DNA of 64,000 bases from Streptomyces tsukubensis (lineage in GTDB: Bacteria; Actinomycetota; Actinomycetes; Streptomycetales; Streptomycetaceae). The DNA is taken from positions 1,944,501 through 2,008,500 of the forward strand of contig NZ_CP020700.1 in the NCBI RefSeq assembly GCF_003932715.1, given 5' to 3'. This document shows, in pieces, positions 45,245 to 55,896 of the stretch (its first letter is position 1; each line of letters opens with the position of its first letter). The notes under the pieces were generated by a model. The model worked only from the letters and a program-made list of their open reading frames with translations. It was not told the DNA's origin and searched no databases. The position numbers and the translations under genes were made by a program.

Positions 45245-46051
45245 GTGAACGAGCCTTCCCCCGCCCCCGCACGCGCCGGTCTGGTCACCGGTCTGCGGTT
45301 CGCCTTCGGCACCCTGACCGTGCTGCCCGTCCGGCTCACCCGCTGGGACCGGGCCGCCGCCCGGGCCGGAATGCTGTGCGCGCCGTTCGCCGGGCTGGTG
45401 GTCGGAATCGCTGCCGCCGCGGCGGGCGGACTGCTCTGGCTGGCGGGGGCGGGCGCGCTCCCGGCCGCGGTGGCCACTGCCGCCGTACCGGCGGTGCTCA
45501 CCCGCGGACTGCATCTGGACGGCCTCGCCGACACCGCCGACGGTCTGGGCAGCGCCAAACCGGCCGCCGCCGCGCTGGAGATCATGAAGCGGTCGGACAT
45601 CGGGCCGTTCGGGGTGATCACCCTGCTCTTCGTGCTGCTGGCACAGGTGGCGGCGGTCGCGACCCTGTACGGACGGGGCTGGGGGTACGGCGCCGGGGGC
45701 GCGGTGCTGGCGGCCGTCGCCGCCCGGCTCGCACTGACCGCGGCGTCGCGCGCGGGCGTCCCGGCGGCCCGGCCCGAGGGGCTGGGCGCGGCGGTCGCCG
45801 GTGCCGTCCCGGTCCGCTCCGCGCTGGTGGCCGTCGCGCTCACCGTCGCCCTGTGCGCGGGCGCGGGCGCCGTGCACGGCGCGGAGACCGGGGTCCGGTA
45901 CGGGCTGGCCGCCCTGGCCGCGGTCGCCGCCGCCGAGTTGCTGCTGCGGCACTGCCGACGCCGTTTCGGGGGTGTGACCGGCGATGTGTTCGGGGCCCTC
46001 GCGGAGACCGCGGCCACCACCGCGCTGGTCGTCCTGGTCCTCGGCCACTGA
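45245..46051 (+). CDS. cobS: Adenosylcobinamide-GDP ribazoletransferase (cobalamin synthase)
   Basis: A 268-residue polytopic membrane enzyme that joins adenosylcobinamide-GDP with alpha-ribazole to complete cobalamin. It has the family motif LHLDGLADTADGLG with conserved acidic residues for Mg binding, and SDIGPFGV further on. With the CobU fusion and CobT upstream it completes nucleotide-loop assembly. GTG/ATG context: start at 45245 follows directly the divergent membrane gene, with only 71 bases shared as promoter. Confidence 0.95.
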   Translation: MNEPSPAPARAGLVTGLRFAFGTLTVLPVRLTRWDRAAARAGMLCAPFAGLVVGIAAAAAGGLLWLAGAGALPAAVATAAVPAVLTRGLHLDGLADTADGLGSAKPAAAALEIMKRSDIGPFGVITLLFVLLAQVAAVATLYGRGWGYGAGGAVLAAVAARLALTAASRAGVPAARPEGLGAAVAGAVPVRSALVAVALTVALCAGAGAVHGAETGVRYGLAALAAVAAAELLLRHCRRRFGGVTGDVFGALAETAATTALVVLVLGH

Positions 46052-46266
46052 GCCGGCCGCGGCCAAATCCCCCCGGCGGGGGTCCAGTTGTACGGCCCGG
46101 CGGCGGGGCCGGTGGCACCCCCGGCCGGAACCGTTCGCCCGGTCCGGCCGGGCTCCCCGGCGAACGGCCCGGCCGCGGCCCGCCGGTGGTGCCCCCGCCG
46201 GAACCGCCCCCCGCCCGCGGGTGACCTGCCGCCGCCGTAAAGGAGTCCCGGGCGCGCGCGTAGGCT

Positions 46267-46278
46267 CTGTCCGGACAG
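46267..46278. promoter_or_regulatory. 12-base palindrome upstream of pepA
   Basis: CTGTCCGGACAG is a perfect palindrome 70 bases before the pepA start, in the 297-base gap after cobS, which otherwise has no gene. It could be an operator or chance in GC-rich DNA. Confidence 0.35.
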
Positions 46279-46348
46279 GACGCCGAGCCGTCCCACGCCT
46301 CGTGGCCGTCACCGGCCCTGAACTCAACGGAAGCGAGACAACAGCACC

Positions 46349-47863
46349 GTGACTGCACTCACTCTCAGCACTGCCGGCGCAGCGACGCTGCGCGCCGACG
46401 CCGTGGTCGTCGGTGTCGCGAAGGGCGCCAAGGGCCCGGTGGTCGCGCCGGGCGCCGAGGCCGTGGACACGGCGTTCGACGGGACCCTCGCCACCGTCCT
46501 GGACACCCTCGGGGCCTCCGGCGCCGAGGGCGAGGCGATCAAGCTCCCGTCCCCCGCCGGACTGAAGGCCCCCGTCGTCCTCGCCGTCGGCCTGGGTGCC
46601 GCGCCGAAGGACGGGGTGTACGGCGCCGAGGCGCTGCGCCGGGCCGCGGGCACCGCCGCCCGGGCCCTGACCGGGGCGAAGAAGGCCGCGTTCGCGCTGC
46701 CGATCGCCTCCCCCGCCGATGCCGAGGCCATCGCCGAAGGCGCCCTGCTCGGCGCGTACGCCTTCACCGCCTACCAGGGCGTCGACGGAAAGGGCGGCGG
46801 CAAGGCCCCGCTCGCCGAGGTCGCCCTGCTCGGCGCCAAGCCGCGCGACAAGGCCTACAAGACGGCCGCCGAGCGCGCGCTCGTCGTGGCCGAGGAGATC
46901 AACCGCTCCCGCGACCTGATCAACACCCCGCCGAACGACCTCACCCCTGAGGCATTCGCCGCGGTGGCGAGCGCGGCCGGCAAGGAAGTCGGCGTCAAGG
47001 TCCAGATCCTGGATGAGAAGGCGCTGGTCAAGGGCGGCTTCGGCGGGATCCTGGGCGTCGGCCAGGGCTCGGTCAACCCGCCGCGCCTGGTGAAGCTGGT
47101 GTACACCCACTCCAAGGACGCCAAGCACCTGGCGCTGGTCGGCAAGGGCATCACGTACGACTCCGGCGGCATCTCCCTGAAGCCGGCCGGGCACAACGAG
47201 ACGATGAAGTGCGACATGAGCGGTGCCGCCGCCGTGTTCGCGGCCGTCGTCGCCGCCGCCCGCCTCGGCCTGCCGGTGAACGTGACCGGCTGGCTGGCGC
47301 TCGCCGAGAACATGCCGTCCGGCTCCGCCACCCGCCCCGGCGACGTGCTGCGGATGTACAGCGGCAAGACGGTCGAGGTGCTCAACACCGACGCCGAGGG
47401 CCGGCTCGTCCTGGCGGACGCGCTGTGGAAGGCGTCCGAGGAGAACCCGGACGCGATCGTCGACGTGGCGACGCTGACCGGCGCGATGGTGCTGGCGCTC
47501 GGCAACCGCACCTTCGGTGTGATGGCCAACGACGACGACTTCCGTACCGCGGTCCACGAGACGGCGGCGGAGGTCGGCGAGCAGTCGTGGCCGATGCCGC
47601 TCCCGGCCGAGCTGCGCAAGGGCATGGACTCGCCGACCGCCGACATCGCCAACATGGGCGAGCGGATGGGCGGCGGCCTGGTCGCCGGACTGTTCCTCCA
47701 GGAGTTCGTCGGCGAGGGCATCACCTGGGCCCACCTGGACATCGCCGGTCCGGCGTTCCACGAGGGTGCGCCGTACGGCTACACCCCGAAGGGCGGCACC
47801 GGCTCGTCCGTGCGCACCCTGGTCCGGCTGGCGGAGAAGCTCGGCGAGGGCGATCTGGGCTGA
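46349..47863 (+). CDS. pepA: Leucyl aminopeptidase (M17)
   Basis: A 504-residue M17 aminopeptidase that removes N-terminal residues, especially Leu, from peptides in the cytoplasm as a dinuclear metal hexamer. Metal-binding and catalytic residues are seen in GKGITYDSGG, MKCDMSGAA and the signature NTDAEGRLVLADAL. The N-terminal 170 residues form the usual regulatory domain. GTG 46349. It is followed by a very strong hairpin and so forms a single transcription unit ahead of lpd. Confidence 0.96.
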   Translation: MTALTLSTAGAATLRADAVVVGVAKGAKGPVVAPGAEAVDTAFDGTLATVLDTLGASGAEGEAIKLPSPAGLKAPVVLAVGLGAAPKDGVYGAEALRRAAGTAARALTGAKKAAFALPIASPADAEAIAEGALLGAYAFTAYQGVDGKGGGKAPLAEVALLGAKPRDKAYKTAAERALVVAEEINRSRDLINTPPNDLTPEAFAAVASAAGKEVGVKVQILDEKALVKGGFGGILGVGQGSVNPPRLVKLVYTHSKDAKHLALVGKGITYDSGGISLKPAGHNETMKCDMSGAAAVFAAVVAAARLGLPVNVTGWLALAENMPSGSATRPGDVLRMYSGKTVEVLNTDAEGRLVLADALWKASEENPDAIVDVATLTGAMVLALGNRTFGVMANDDDFRTAVHETAAEVGEQSWPMPLPAELRKGMDSPTADIANMGERMGGGLVAGLFLQEFVGEGITWAHLDIAGPAFHEGAPYGYTPKGGTGSSVRTLVRLAEKLGEGDLG

Positions 47864-48290
47864 CCGGCCCCGCGGCTCCGGACAGGAGGTACGGCCCCGG
47901 GCTCCCCGCCCGGGGCCGTACCCCTTCCCTCGGCTGCCCCGGCTGCCCCGGCTGCCCCGGCCCCGGCCCTGCCGGAAAGCGGCGGCCCTCCGGCAGGAGC
48001 GCACGGGCGTTCGCTGTGGACGAAACCGGTCGGCCGGACGGCGTACTCCGGAATCAGGGGACGGTACGGGACGTTCTACGCACCGGTAACGGCGAAGGTG
48101 ACGGAGCAGACGCCATCGGACCGCTGCCCCGCGTCCCGTCTTCCCGCGACAAGTGCGAAGATGGGCACCGGCAGGACAGGGCCCCCACCACAGGGCCGAC
48201 GAGACATCGGCCGCACACCAGCCGACAAGGCCGGTCGCCCCGGCGAACGAGGGGAACCGGTGACCGGCGTACATGCATGGAGGACGTGAC
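47864..48290. other. Intergenic region before lpd
   Basis: No credible gene. It contains the pepA terminator (47888-47922), then a 9-base tandem repeat of CGGCTGCCC (about 47931-47960), then about 300 bases that must hold the lpd promoter. No operator is obvious. Confidence 0.5.
47888..47922 (+). terminator. Terminator of pepA
   Basis: A perfect 15-base stem (47888-47902 with 47908-47922) and 5-base loop, 24 bases after the stop, followed by CCCTTCCCT. Confidence 0.85.
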
Positions 48291-49679
48291 GTGGCGAACG
48301 ACGCCAGCACCGTTTTCGACCTAGTGATCCTCGGCGGCGGTAGCGGTGGTTACGCCGCGGCCCTGCGCGGGGCTCAGCTGGGGCTCGACGTCGCCCTGAT
48401 CGAAAAGGGCAAGCTGGGCGGTACCTGCCTGCACTACGGCTGCATTCCCACCAAGGCCCTGCTGCACGCCGGCGAGATCGCCGACCAGGCCCGCGAGTCG
48501 GAGCAGTTCGGCGTGAAGGCCACGTTCGAGGGCATCGACGTGGCCGCCGTGCACAAGTACAAGGACGATGTGATCTCCGGCCTGTACAAGGGCCTCCAGG
48601 GGCTGATCGCCTCCCGCAAGATCACCGTCATCGAGGGCGAGGGGCGTCTGTCCTCCCCCACCTCCGTCGATGTCAACGGACGCCGGATCGACGGCCGCCA
48701 CATCCTCCTGGCGACCGGCTCGGTCCCGAAGTCGCTGCCCGGCCTGGAGATCGACGGCAACCGCATCATCTCCTCCGACCACGCGCTGAAGCTGGACCGG
48801 GTCCCGCAGTCCGCGATCGTGCTCGGCGGCGGCGTCATCGGTGTCGAGTTCGCCTCCGCCTGGCGTTCCTTCGGCGCCGAGGTCACCGTCATCGAGGGCC
48901 TCAAGCACCTCGTCCCGGTCGAGGACGAGAACAGCTCCAAGCTGCTGGAGCGGGCCTTCCGCAAGCGCGGTATCAAGTTCAACCTGGGCACCTTCTTCGA
49001 GAAGGCCGAGTACACCCAGGACGGCGTCCGGGTGACCCTGGCCGACGGCAAGACCTTCGAGGCCGAGGTGCTGCTGGTCGCGGTCGGCCGCGGCCCGGTC
49101 TCCGCCGGTCTCGGCTACGAGGAGCAGGGCGTCGCGATGGACCGCGGCTATGTCCTGGCCGACGAGTACATGCGGACGAACGTCCCCACCATCTCGGCGG
49201 TCGGTGACCTGGTCCCGACCCTCCAGCTCGCGCACGTCGGCTTCGCCGAGGGCATCCTGGTGGCGGAGCGGCTGGCCGGTCTGACGACCGTCCCGATCGA
49301 CTACGACGGCGTGCCCCGGGTGACGTACTGCCACCCCGAGGTCGCCTCCGTGGGCATCACCGAGGCCAAGGCCAAGGAGATCTACGGCGCGGACAAGGTC
49401 GTCGCCCTCAAGTACAACCTGGGCGGCAACGGCAAGAGCAAGATCCTCAAGACCCAGGGCGAGATCAAGCTCGTGCAGGTCAAGGACGGTGCCGTGGTCG
49501 GCGTGCACATGGTCGGAGACCGGATGGGCGAGCAGATCGGCGAAGCCCAGCTGATCTACAACTGGGAGGCGCTGCCGTCCGAGGTGGCGCAGCTCATCCA
49601 CGCCCACCCGACGCAGAACGAGGCGCTCGGCGAGGCCCACCTGGCGCTGGCCGGCAAGCCGCTGCACGCCCACGACTAG
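48291..49679 (+). CDS. lpdA: Dihydrolipoyl dehydrogenase (E3)
   Basis: A 462-residue FAD flavoenzyme that reoxidises dihydrolipoyl groups of E2 and reduces NAD. Visible are the FAD GGGSGG motif, the redox disulfide CLHYGC followed by IPTK, the NAD-binding [10 protein letters not shown], and the C-terminal HAHPTQNE with the active-site His-Glu pair. GTG 48291 has GGAGG at ideal spacing. It is 85 bases upstream of sucB, forming an E3-E2 operon that should serve both pyruvate and 2-oxoglutarate dehydrogenase. Confidence 0.97.
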   Translation: MANDASTVFDLVILGGGSGGYAAALRGAQLGLDVALIEKGKLGGTCLHYGCIPTKALLHAGEIADQARESEQFGVKATFEGIDVAAVHKYKDDVISGLYKGLQGLIASRKITVIEGEGRLSSPTSVDVNGRRIDGRHILLATGSVPKSLPGLEIDGNRIISSDHALKLDRVPQSAIVLGGGVIGVEFASAWRSFGAEVTVIEGLKHLVPVEDENSSKLLERAFRKRGIKFNLGTFFEKAEYTQDGVRVTLADGKTFEAEVLLVAVGRGPVSAGLGYEEQGVAMDRGYVLADEYMRTNVPTISAVGDLVPTLQLAHVGFAEGILVAERLAGLTTVPIDYDGVPRVTYCHPEVASVGITEAKAKEIYGADKVVALKYNLGGNGKSKILKTQGEIKLVQVKDGAVVGVHMVGDRMGEQIGEAQLIYNWEALPSEVAQLIHAHPTQNEALGEAHLALAGKPLHAHD

Positions 49680-49764
49680 GCCCCGGCCCGACGACCACTT
49701 CCGCACTTCCCCACGCCCGCGCGCCGGAGCTGGGGAGACCCATCCGTTAGGAGCAACAGAAACC

Positions 49765-51603
49765 ATGCCGGTTTCCGTAACCCTTCCGGCGCTCGGTGAG
49801 AGCGTCACCGAGGGCACCGTCACCCGCTGGCTGAAGGCCGAGGGCGAGCACGTCGAGGCCGACGAGCCGTTGCTGGAGGTCTCGACCGACAAGGTCGACA
49901 CCGAGATCCCCGCCCCGGCCTCCGGAATCCTGGCCTCCATCAAGGTCGCCGAGGACGAGACCGTCGAGGTCGGCGCCGAGCTGGCGATCATCGACGACGG
50001 TACGGGTGCCCCGGCCGCCGCCCCGGCGCCCGCCGCCGAGGCCGCGCCCGCGCCCGCCCCGGCCGCCGAGCCCGCCGCCGCTCCGGCTCCGGCCCCGGTC
50101 GCCGAGGCTCCGGCCCCCGCGCCGGTGGCCGAGGCCGCCCCGGCCGCCGCCCCCGCGGGTGGCGCGTCCGGTACGGACGTCGTCCTGCCCGCACTCGGTG
50201 AGAGCGTCACCGAGGGCACCGTCACCCGCTGGCTGAAGCAGGTCGGTGAGTCGGTCGAGGAGGACGAGCCGCTGCTGGAGGTGTCCACCGACAAGGTCGA
50301 CACCGAGATCCCCGCCCCGGTCGCCGGTGTGCTGCTGGAGATCGTCGTCGGCGAGGACGAGACGGCCGAGGTCGGCGCCAAGCTGGCCGTGATCGGTGCC
50401 CCCGGTGCGGCTCCGGCCGCCGCGCCCGCCGCCGCCCCCGCGGCTCCCGCCCAGGCTCCGGCTCCGGCTGCTCCCGCGGCCCCCGCGCCGGCCGCCGAGG
50501 CCCCGGCCCCGGCCCCCGCGCCTGCTCCGGCGGCGCCCGCCCCGGCCCCGCAGCCGGTGCAGGCTCCCGCCCCCGCCGCAGCCCCGGCCCCGGTGGCTCC
50601 GGCCGCGCCCGCGCCCGCCGCGGCTCCGGCGGCTCCCGCGGCTCCGGCTGCTTCTTCGGCGGGTGACGCCTACGTGACCCCGCTGGTCCGTAAGCTCGCC
50701 GCCGAGAACGGCGTGGACCTGTCCGCGGTCAAGGGCAGCGGTGTCGGTGGCCGGATCCGCAAGCAGGACGTCGTCAGCGCCGCCGCCGCGGCCGAGGCCG
50801 CCCGTACCGCAGCTCCGGCTCCCGCCGCTGCCGCCGCCCCGGCTCCGGCCGGTGCGAAGGCCCCGGTGCTGGAGGTCTCCCCGCTGCGCGGCCAGACGGT
50901 CAAGATGACCCGGATGCGCAAGCTCATCGGCGACAACATGATGAAGGCGCTGCACAGCCAGGCGCAGCTGACGACGGTCGTCGAGGTCGACGTCACCAAG
51001 CTGATGCGGCTGCGCAACCAGGCCAAGGGTGCCTTCGCCGCCCGTGAGGGCGTCAAGCTCTCCCCGATGCCGTTCTTCGTGAAGGCCGCGGCTCAGGCGC
51101 TGAAGGCCCACCCGATCGTGAACGCCCGGATCAACGAGGACGAGGGCACCATCACCTACTTCGACTCGGAGAACATCGGCATCGCCGTGGACTCCGAGAA
51201 GGGCCTGATGACCCCGGTCATCAAGGGTGCGGGTGACCTGAACCTCGCCGGTATCGCCAAGAAGACCGCGGAGCTCGCGGGTGCCGTGCGCACCAACAAG
51301 ATCCGTCCGGACGATCTGGCGGGCGCCACGTTCACCATCAGCAACACCGGTTCGCGCGGTGCGCTCTTCGACACCGTCATCGTGCCGCCCACCCAGGCAG
51401 CCATCCTGGGCATCGGCGCCACGGTGAAGCGCCCGGCCGTGATCGAGACCGCCGACGGCACCGTCATCGGCGTCCGCGACATGGTCTACCTGTCGCTCTC
51501 CTACGACCACCGTCTGGTGGACGGCGCCGACGCCGCCCGCTACCTGACGACGGTCAAGGCGATCCTGGAGGCCGGCGAGTTCGAGGTCGAGCTCGGCCTG
51601 TAG
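49765..51603 (+). CDS. sucB: Dihydrolipoyl acyltransferase (E2), two lipoyl domains
   Basis: A 612-residue E2 with two N-terminal lipoyl domains (about 1-75 and 135-210), each with the lipoylated Lys in STDKVDTE, long Ala/Pro linkers, a peripheral subunit-binding domain (near 305-340, [13 protein letters not shown]) and a catalytic acyltransferase domain ending in SYDHRLVDG (HxxxDG). It carries acyl groups between E1 and coenzyme A. The succinyl name is conventional in actinobacteria; this E2 is thought to serve both pyruvate and 2-oxoglutarate complexes, and aceE lies 1.4 kb away. Confidence 0.96.
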   Translation: MPVSVTLPALGESVTEGTVTRWLKAEGEHVEADEPLLEVSTDKVDTEIPAPASGILASIKVAEDETVEVGAELAIIDDGTGAPAAAPAPAAEAAPAPAPAAEPAAAPAPAPVAEAPAPAPVAEAAPAAAPAGGASGTDVVLPALGESVTEGTVTRWLKQVGESVEEDEPLLEVSTDKVDTEIPAPVAGVLLEIVVGEDETAEVGAKLAVIGAPGAAPAAAPAAAPAAPAQAPAPAAPAAPAPAAEAPAPAPAPAPAAPAPAPQPVQAPAPAAAPAPVAPAAPAPAAAPAAPAAPAASSAGDAYVTPLVRKLAAENGVDLSAVKGSGVGGRIRKQDVVSAAAAAEAARTAAPAPAAAAAPAPAGAKAPVLEVSPLRGQTVKMTRMRKLIGDNMMKALHSQAQLTTVVEVDVTKLMRLRNQAKGAFAAREGVKLSPMPFFVKAAAQALKAHPIVNARINEDEGTITYFDSENIGIAVDSEKGLMTPVIKGAGDLNLAGIAKKTAELAGAVRTNKIRPDDLAGATFTISNTGSRGALFDTVIVPPTQAAILGIGATVKRPAVIETADGTVIGVRDMVYLSLSYDHRLVDGADAARYLTTVKAILEAGEFEVELGL

Positions 51604-51634
51604 CCCACCGCCGTACAGCCGCAGCAGGCACCCC

Positions 51635-51666
51635 AGCGCCCCCGCCGGACCCCCGGCGGGGGCGCT
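51635..51666 (+). terminator. Terminator of lpdA-sucB
   Basis: A perfect 14-base stem (51635-51648 with 51653-51666) and 4-base loop, 31 bases after sucB. Confidence 0.85.
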
Positions 51667-51796
51667 GCCGTGTCCCGGGGTCCGGCGGGGGCCCGGAGGC
51701 CCTCAGCGCGCCGTGGGGCCACCGGCCGACCGGCGCGGACCCGTGGCGGCGATAATGGGCGGGCATCCCATCTCCGGTCCCCCCTCGGGAGCTCTC

Positions 51797-52420
51797 ATGA
51801 CCCCGCCCCTCGTCCACTCGCTGCGGGAACAGATCCGCCAGCACATCGTGGAGGGCATCGTCAGCGGCCGGTGGAAGCCCGGTGAGCGGATCGTCGAGCG
51901 GGGTATCGCGACCGAGCTGCAGGTCTCCCAGACGCCCGTACGCGAGGCGCTGCGCGAGCTGGAGAGCCTGCGGCTCATCGAGTCGGTGCCGAACAAGGGC
52001 GTCCGGGTGCGGAACCTCACGGCCGCGGACCTGGAAGAGAGCTACCCGGTCCGGGCGGGCCTGGAGCAGATCGCGGCCGAACTGGCGGCGGAGAAGCTGG
52101 CCCGGGACTGCTCGGCGCTGACCCCGCACGTCGCCGCGTTGTACGAGGCCGACGAGGCGGGCGACTCCGCGGGCCAGGTCCGGCACACGGTCGGCTTCCA
52201 CCGCGAACTGGTCCGGGCCGCGGACAACGCGGTCCTGCTGCACACCTGGGAGGGCCTGGGCATCGAGGTCTTCACGGCCCTGTCGATCCGCTGGCTGGGC
52301 ACGGTCCAGCAGTCGTACGCGGAGGAGCACCAGGCCCTGGTGGACGCCTTCCAGCGGCGGGACCCGGAGATCGGGCCGCTGGTGAAGGCGCACGTCCTCG
52401 GCTGCGCGCCGCGCGCCTGA
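51797..52420 (+). CDS. GntR-family regulator (FadR/FCD type)
   Basis: A 207-residue regulator: an N-terminal winged helix ([14 protein letters not shown] ... [18 protein letters not shown]) and a helical FCD ligand-binding domain (about 75-200) with the histidine-rich metal or ligand pocket (FHREL, EEHQAL, KAHVLG). FCD regulators respond to small carboxylates such as pyruvate, lactate or acyl compounds. Its position between sucB and aceE makes pyruvate dehydrogenase control plausible, and a 17-base palindrome sits upstream of aceE. ATG 51797 follows a weak GGGAG. Confidence 0.9.
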   Translation: MTPPLVHSLREQIRQHIVEGIVSGRWKPGERIVERGIATELQVSQTPVREALRELESLRLIESVPNKGVRVRNLTAADLEESYPVRAGLEQIAAELAAEKLARDCSALTPHVAALYEADEAGDSAGQVRHTVGFHRELVRAADNAVLLHTWEGLGIEVFTALSIRWLGTVQQSYAEEHQALVDAFQRRDPEIGPLVKAHVLGCAPRA

Positions 52421-52555
52421 CGGCGCGGTCGGGGGGCGGGTCCCGGGGCGCGCCCACCCGGGGACACCCCGGGCCCTCCGGGGACGGCCACGGAGCTGCG
52501 TGCCTACGGTGGAGTGCCGACCGCACCCGGTCCGTGGGCTTGTCGCGCAGTTCCG

Positions 52556-52675
52556 CCCCCTACGCCTAGCGGCGTGGGGGGACCCCCAGCGCCCCTCAAT
52601 GCCCTCCGACGCCCCGGCCTGGACGGGAAATCGGCTCCGGGACGGCCGAGAAGTCAGGGGCGCTGGGGGTCCCCC
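52556..52675. repeat. Hairpin repeat plus paired inverted repeat, copy 3
   Basis: CCCCCTACGCC and GGCGTGGGGGG form a hairpin at 52556-52581. The 20-base words 52577-52596 and 52656-52675 (GGGGGACCCCCAGCGCCCCT and its complement) are exact inverted copies, 59 bases apart. CGCGCAGTTCC just upstream links it to the other copies. Confidence 0.7.
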
Positions 52676-52879
52676 ACTGCGCGGGCAACCCGCGATGGGC
52701 GCGGGCGGCACTCCGCCGCACCCACCCGGCTCGGGAGCCGCCCCCTCCCCGCGCGGCAGCGCACCGCGCTGCGTGAGCGGGGCGCTACACAAAGTCCCAG
52801 GTCACCGGCACCGCGTGCCCTATTTCGTGGCACGGAATGCCAATTTCGCCCTCCGAACAAGTTTTACCTCCAAGCACTT

Positions 52880-52896
52880 TGATCGATCATCGATCA
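52880..52896. promoter_or_regulatory. 17-base palindrome upstream of aceE
   Basis: TGATCGAT-C-ATCGATCA is perfectly palindromic, AT-rich for this window, and 144 bases before aceE. GntR/FCD regulators bind short palindromes of this size, and one is encoded just upstream, so it is a good candidate operator. Confidence 0.6.
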
Positions 52897-53039
52897 GAGG
52901 CTTACAGTCACTCGGGGCACATACGCCCCGACCGCCCTGTCCTGCCAGACAAGGCACCCCCCAAAGGCATCGCGTACCGACCCAGTACCACCTGCCTCCA
53001 CCATCTCCACCCCACCTCCCAGTCCGGAAGGCGGCGATC

Positions 53040-55709
53040 ATGACCGACCCCGTAGGCAAGCTTCCGAGCGAGCTGGACCAGCTCCCGGATCGCGATGCCG
53101 AGGAGACCGCCGAATGGGCGGCATCCCTCGATGCCGTCGCCCAGCACGCCGGCCCCCACCGCGCCGCGTACCTGATGCGCCGCACCCTGCAGCACGCCGA
53201 GAAGGCGGGCGTACCCGTACCCCGGCTGCTGGAGACGGACTACGTCAACACCATCCCTACCCCCGCCGAGCCCGCCTTCGACGGCGACGAGGCGATGGAA
53301 GCCCGGATCACGGCCTGGAACCGCTGGAACGCGGCCGCCATGGTGACCCGCGGCGCCCGGCTGGGCGTCGGCGGCCACATCGCGACCTTCGCGTCCGCGG
53401 CCTGGCTCTACGAGACCGGCTTCAACCACTTCTTCCGCGGGAAGGAGGGCGACGGCAGCGGCGACCAGCTCTACATCCAGGGCCATGCCTCGCCCGGCAT
53501 ATACGCCCGTGCCTTCCTCGACGGCCGCCTCACCGAGGCCCATCTCGACAACTTCCGCCAGGAGGCGGGCGGTGCCGGTCTGCCGTCGTACCCGCATCCG
53601 CGCCGGCTGCCCTGGCTGTGGGAGTTCCCGACGGTCTCCATGGGCCTGGGCCCGCTCTCCGCGATCTACCAGGCGCGGTTCAACCGCTATCTCCACAACC
53701 GGTCGATCAAGGACACCTCCAACTCGCACGTCTGGGCCTTCCTCGGCGACGGCGAGATGGACGAGCCCGAGTCGACCGCGGCCCTCGCCCTGGCGGCCCG
53801 GGAGCAGCTGGACAACCTGACCTTCGTCATCAACTGCAACCTGCAGCGCCTCGACGGTCCGGTCCGCGCCAACTTCAAGATCGTCCAGGAGCTGGAGGCC
53901 CAGTTCCGCGGCGCCGGCTGGAACGTCGTGAAGACGCTCTGGGGCAACGCCTGGGACGAGCTGTTCGCCCTCGACACCACCGGTGCGCTGGTCCGCCGGC
54001 TGCGCGAGGTGCCGGACGCCCAGTTCCAGACGTACGCGACCCGTGACATCGCGTACATCCGCGAGCACTTCTTCGGCGCCGAGCCCGCCCTCGCCGAGCT
54101 GGCGAAGGTCCTCACGGACGCCAAGATCGCCGAATGCTTCTACACCTCCCGCGGCGGCCACGAGGCCCGCAAGGTGTACGCGGCCTACCGCGCCGCCCTC
54201 GCCCACAAGGGCGCGCCGACCGTGATCCTCGCGCAGACCGTGAAGGGCCACACCCTCGGCAAGGGCTTTGCGTCGAAGAACGCGAACCACCAGATGAAGA
54301 AGCTCTCGGTCGACGAGTTCAAGGACATGCGGGAGCTGCTCGGGCTGCCGATCCCGGACAGCGCGTTCGCCGACGGCGTGGTCCCCTACGGCCACCCGGG
54401 CGCGGACTCCCCCGAGGTCCGCTACCTCCAGGAGCGGCGCGCGGCCCTCGGCGGCCCCGCCCCGGTCCGCCGGGTGCACCAGGTGGTGCTGCCCGAGCCG
54501 GAGGAGCGCGGTTTCAAGGCCCTGCAGAAGGGCTCCGGCAACCAGGAGATGGCCACCACCATGGCCTTCGTCCGCCTGGTGAAGGACCTGATGCGGGACA
54601 AGGAGACCGGCCGCCGCTGGGTGCCGATCGTCCCCGACGAGGCCCGTACCTTCGGTATGGAGTCCCTCTTCCCGTCCGCGGGCATCTACTCGCCGCTCGG
54701 CCAGACGTACGAGCCGGTCGACCGCGACCAGCTGATGTACTACAAGGAAGCCACGGACGGCCAGATCCTCAACGAGGGGATCACCGAGGCCGGGTCCATG
54801 GCGGACTTCATCGCCGCCGCGACGTCGTACGCGACGCACGGCGAGCCGATGATCCCGTTCTACATCTTCTACTCCATGTTCGGCTGGCAGCGCACCGGCG
54901 ACCAGATGTGGCAGCTGGCCGACCAGCTCGGCAAGGGCTTCATCGTCGGCGCCACCGCGGGCCGTACGACCCTCACCGGTGAGGGCCTCCAGCACGCGGA
55001 CGGCCACTCGCACCTGATCGCGTCCACGAACCCGGCGTCGCTCAACTACGACCCGGCGTTCGCGTACGAGATCGCGGTGATCGTCAAGGACGGTCTGCGC
55101 CGGATGTACGGTCCGGATGCCGAGGACGTCTTCTACTACCTGACGGTCTACAACGAGCCCAAGCCGCAGCCCGCGATGCCCGAGGGCGTCGAGGAGGGCA
55201 TCCTCAAGGGCCTGTACCGCTTCCGCGAGGGCACCGCGGCCCGTCCGGACTCGCCGCGGCTCCAGCTGCTGGCGTCCGGTACGGCGATCCACTGGGCGCT
55301 GGAGGCGCAGCGGATGCTCGCCGACGAGTGGGGCGTCACGGCCGATGTGTGGTCGGCGACGTCCTGGGGCGAGCTGCGCCGGGACGCCCTGGAGGCGGAC
55401 GAGGCGCTGCTCCGCGGCGAGGAGCGCACCCCGTACGTCCGTCAGGCGCTGGCCGGGGCGCCGGGTCCGGTCATCGCGGTCAGCGACTGGATGCGGCAGG
55501 TGCCGGACCAGATCAGCCAGTGGGTCGAGCAGGACTGGTCGTCCCTCGGCACCGACGGCTTCGGTCTGTCGGACACCCGTGAGGCGGCGCGCCGGCACTT
55601 CGGCGTGGACGCTCCGTCGATCACCGTGGCGGCGCTGGCGCAGCTCGCGCGGCGCGGCGAGGTTCCGGCCTCGGCGGTGAAGGAAGCCCGGGAGCGCTAC
55701 GGGCTCTGA
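53040..55709 (+). CDS. aceE: Pyruvate dehydrogenase E1 (homodimeric)
   Basis: An 889-residue thiamine diphosphate enzyme of the single-chain E1 class. The ThDP/Mg motif is FLGDGEMDE followed by [13 protein letters not shown]; the substrate and dimer regions contain [18 protein letters not shown]. It decarboxylates pyruvate and passes acetyl groups to the E2 lipoyl domains. Its only nearby E2 is sucB, consistent with the hybrid pyruvate/2-oxoglutarate dehydrogenase complex described for actinobacteria. ATG 53040 has GGAAGG upstream; the frame is open for 540 bases before it but that part is intergenic repeat. It stands alone downstream of the repeats. Confidence 0.97.
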   Translation: MTDPVGKLPSELDQLPDRDAEETAEWAASLDAVAQHAGPHRAAYLMRRTLQHAEKAGVPVPRLLETDYVNTIPTPAEPAFDGDEAMEARITAWNRWNAAAMVTRGARLGVGGHIATFASAAWLYETGFNHFFRGKEGDGSGDQLYIQGHASPGIYARAFLDGRLTEAHLDNFRQEAGGAGLPSYPHPRRLPWLWEFPTVSMGLGPLSAIYQARFNRYLHNRSIKDTSNSHVWAFLGDGEMDEPESTAALALAAREQLDNLTFVINCNLQRLDGPVRANFKIVQELEAQFRGAGWNVVKTLWGNAWDELFALDTTGALVRRLREVPDAQFQTYATRDIAYIREHFFGAEPALAELAKVLTDAKIAECFYTSRGGHEARKVYAAYRAALAHKGAPTVILAQTVKGHTLGKGFASKNANHQMKKLSVDEFKDMRELLGLPIPDSAFADGVVPYGHPGADSPEVRYLQERRAALGGPAPVRRVHQVVLPEPEERGFKALQKGSGNQEMATTMAFVRLVKDLMRDKETGRRWVPIVPDEARTFGMESLFPSAGIYSPLGQTYEPVDRDQLMYYKEATDGQILNEGITEAGSMADFIAAATSYATHGEPMIPFYIFYSMFGWQRTGDQMWQLADQLGKGFIVGATAGRTTLTGEGLQHADGHSHLIASTNPASLNYDPAFAYEIAVIVKDGLRRMYGPDAEDVFYYLTVYNEPKPQPAMPEGVEEGILKGLYRFREGTAARPDSPRLQLLASGTAIHWALEAQRMLADEWGVTADVWSATSWGELRRDALEADEALLRGEERTPYVRQALAGAPGPVIAVSDWMRQVPDQISQWVEQDWSSLGTDGFGLSDTREAARRHFGVDAPSITVAALAQLARRGEVPASAVKEARERYGL

Positions 55710-55896
55710 CGTTCCCGAAGATCACCCCCGCGTGGTACGCACCACCGCCCGGGGGTGGTGTCGTTTCCGGGGCCGTCTGCCGGGACGGCCGCGGGAAGGG
55801 CTGCGGGGGCCGGCTGCGGGCCGGGGCGGGGGTCCGGGCATGCTGGAGGCGTCCGCCCGTACGCCGGTACGCCTGCCGGAATCCGAGGAGTGGTCC

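Larger units (their letters stand above)
52421..53039. other. Long intergenic region before aceE
   Basis: About 620 bases without a credible gene. The first half holds paired inverted repeats (52577-52675) of the family also seen at 7.8 and 40.4 kb. The second half is the likely aceE promoter and leader, with a short inverted repeat CGTGCC/GGCACG (52814-52834) and the palindrome at 52880-52896. Confidence 0.6.

Noticed and set aside
52908-55598. Minus-strand open frame (896 codons) across aceE
   Set aside because: Antisense shadow of aceE, which has unmistakable ThDP motifs.
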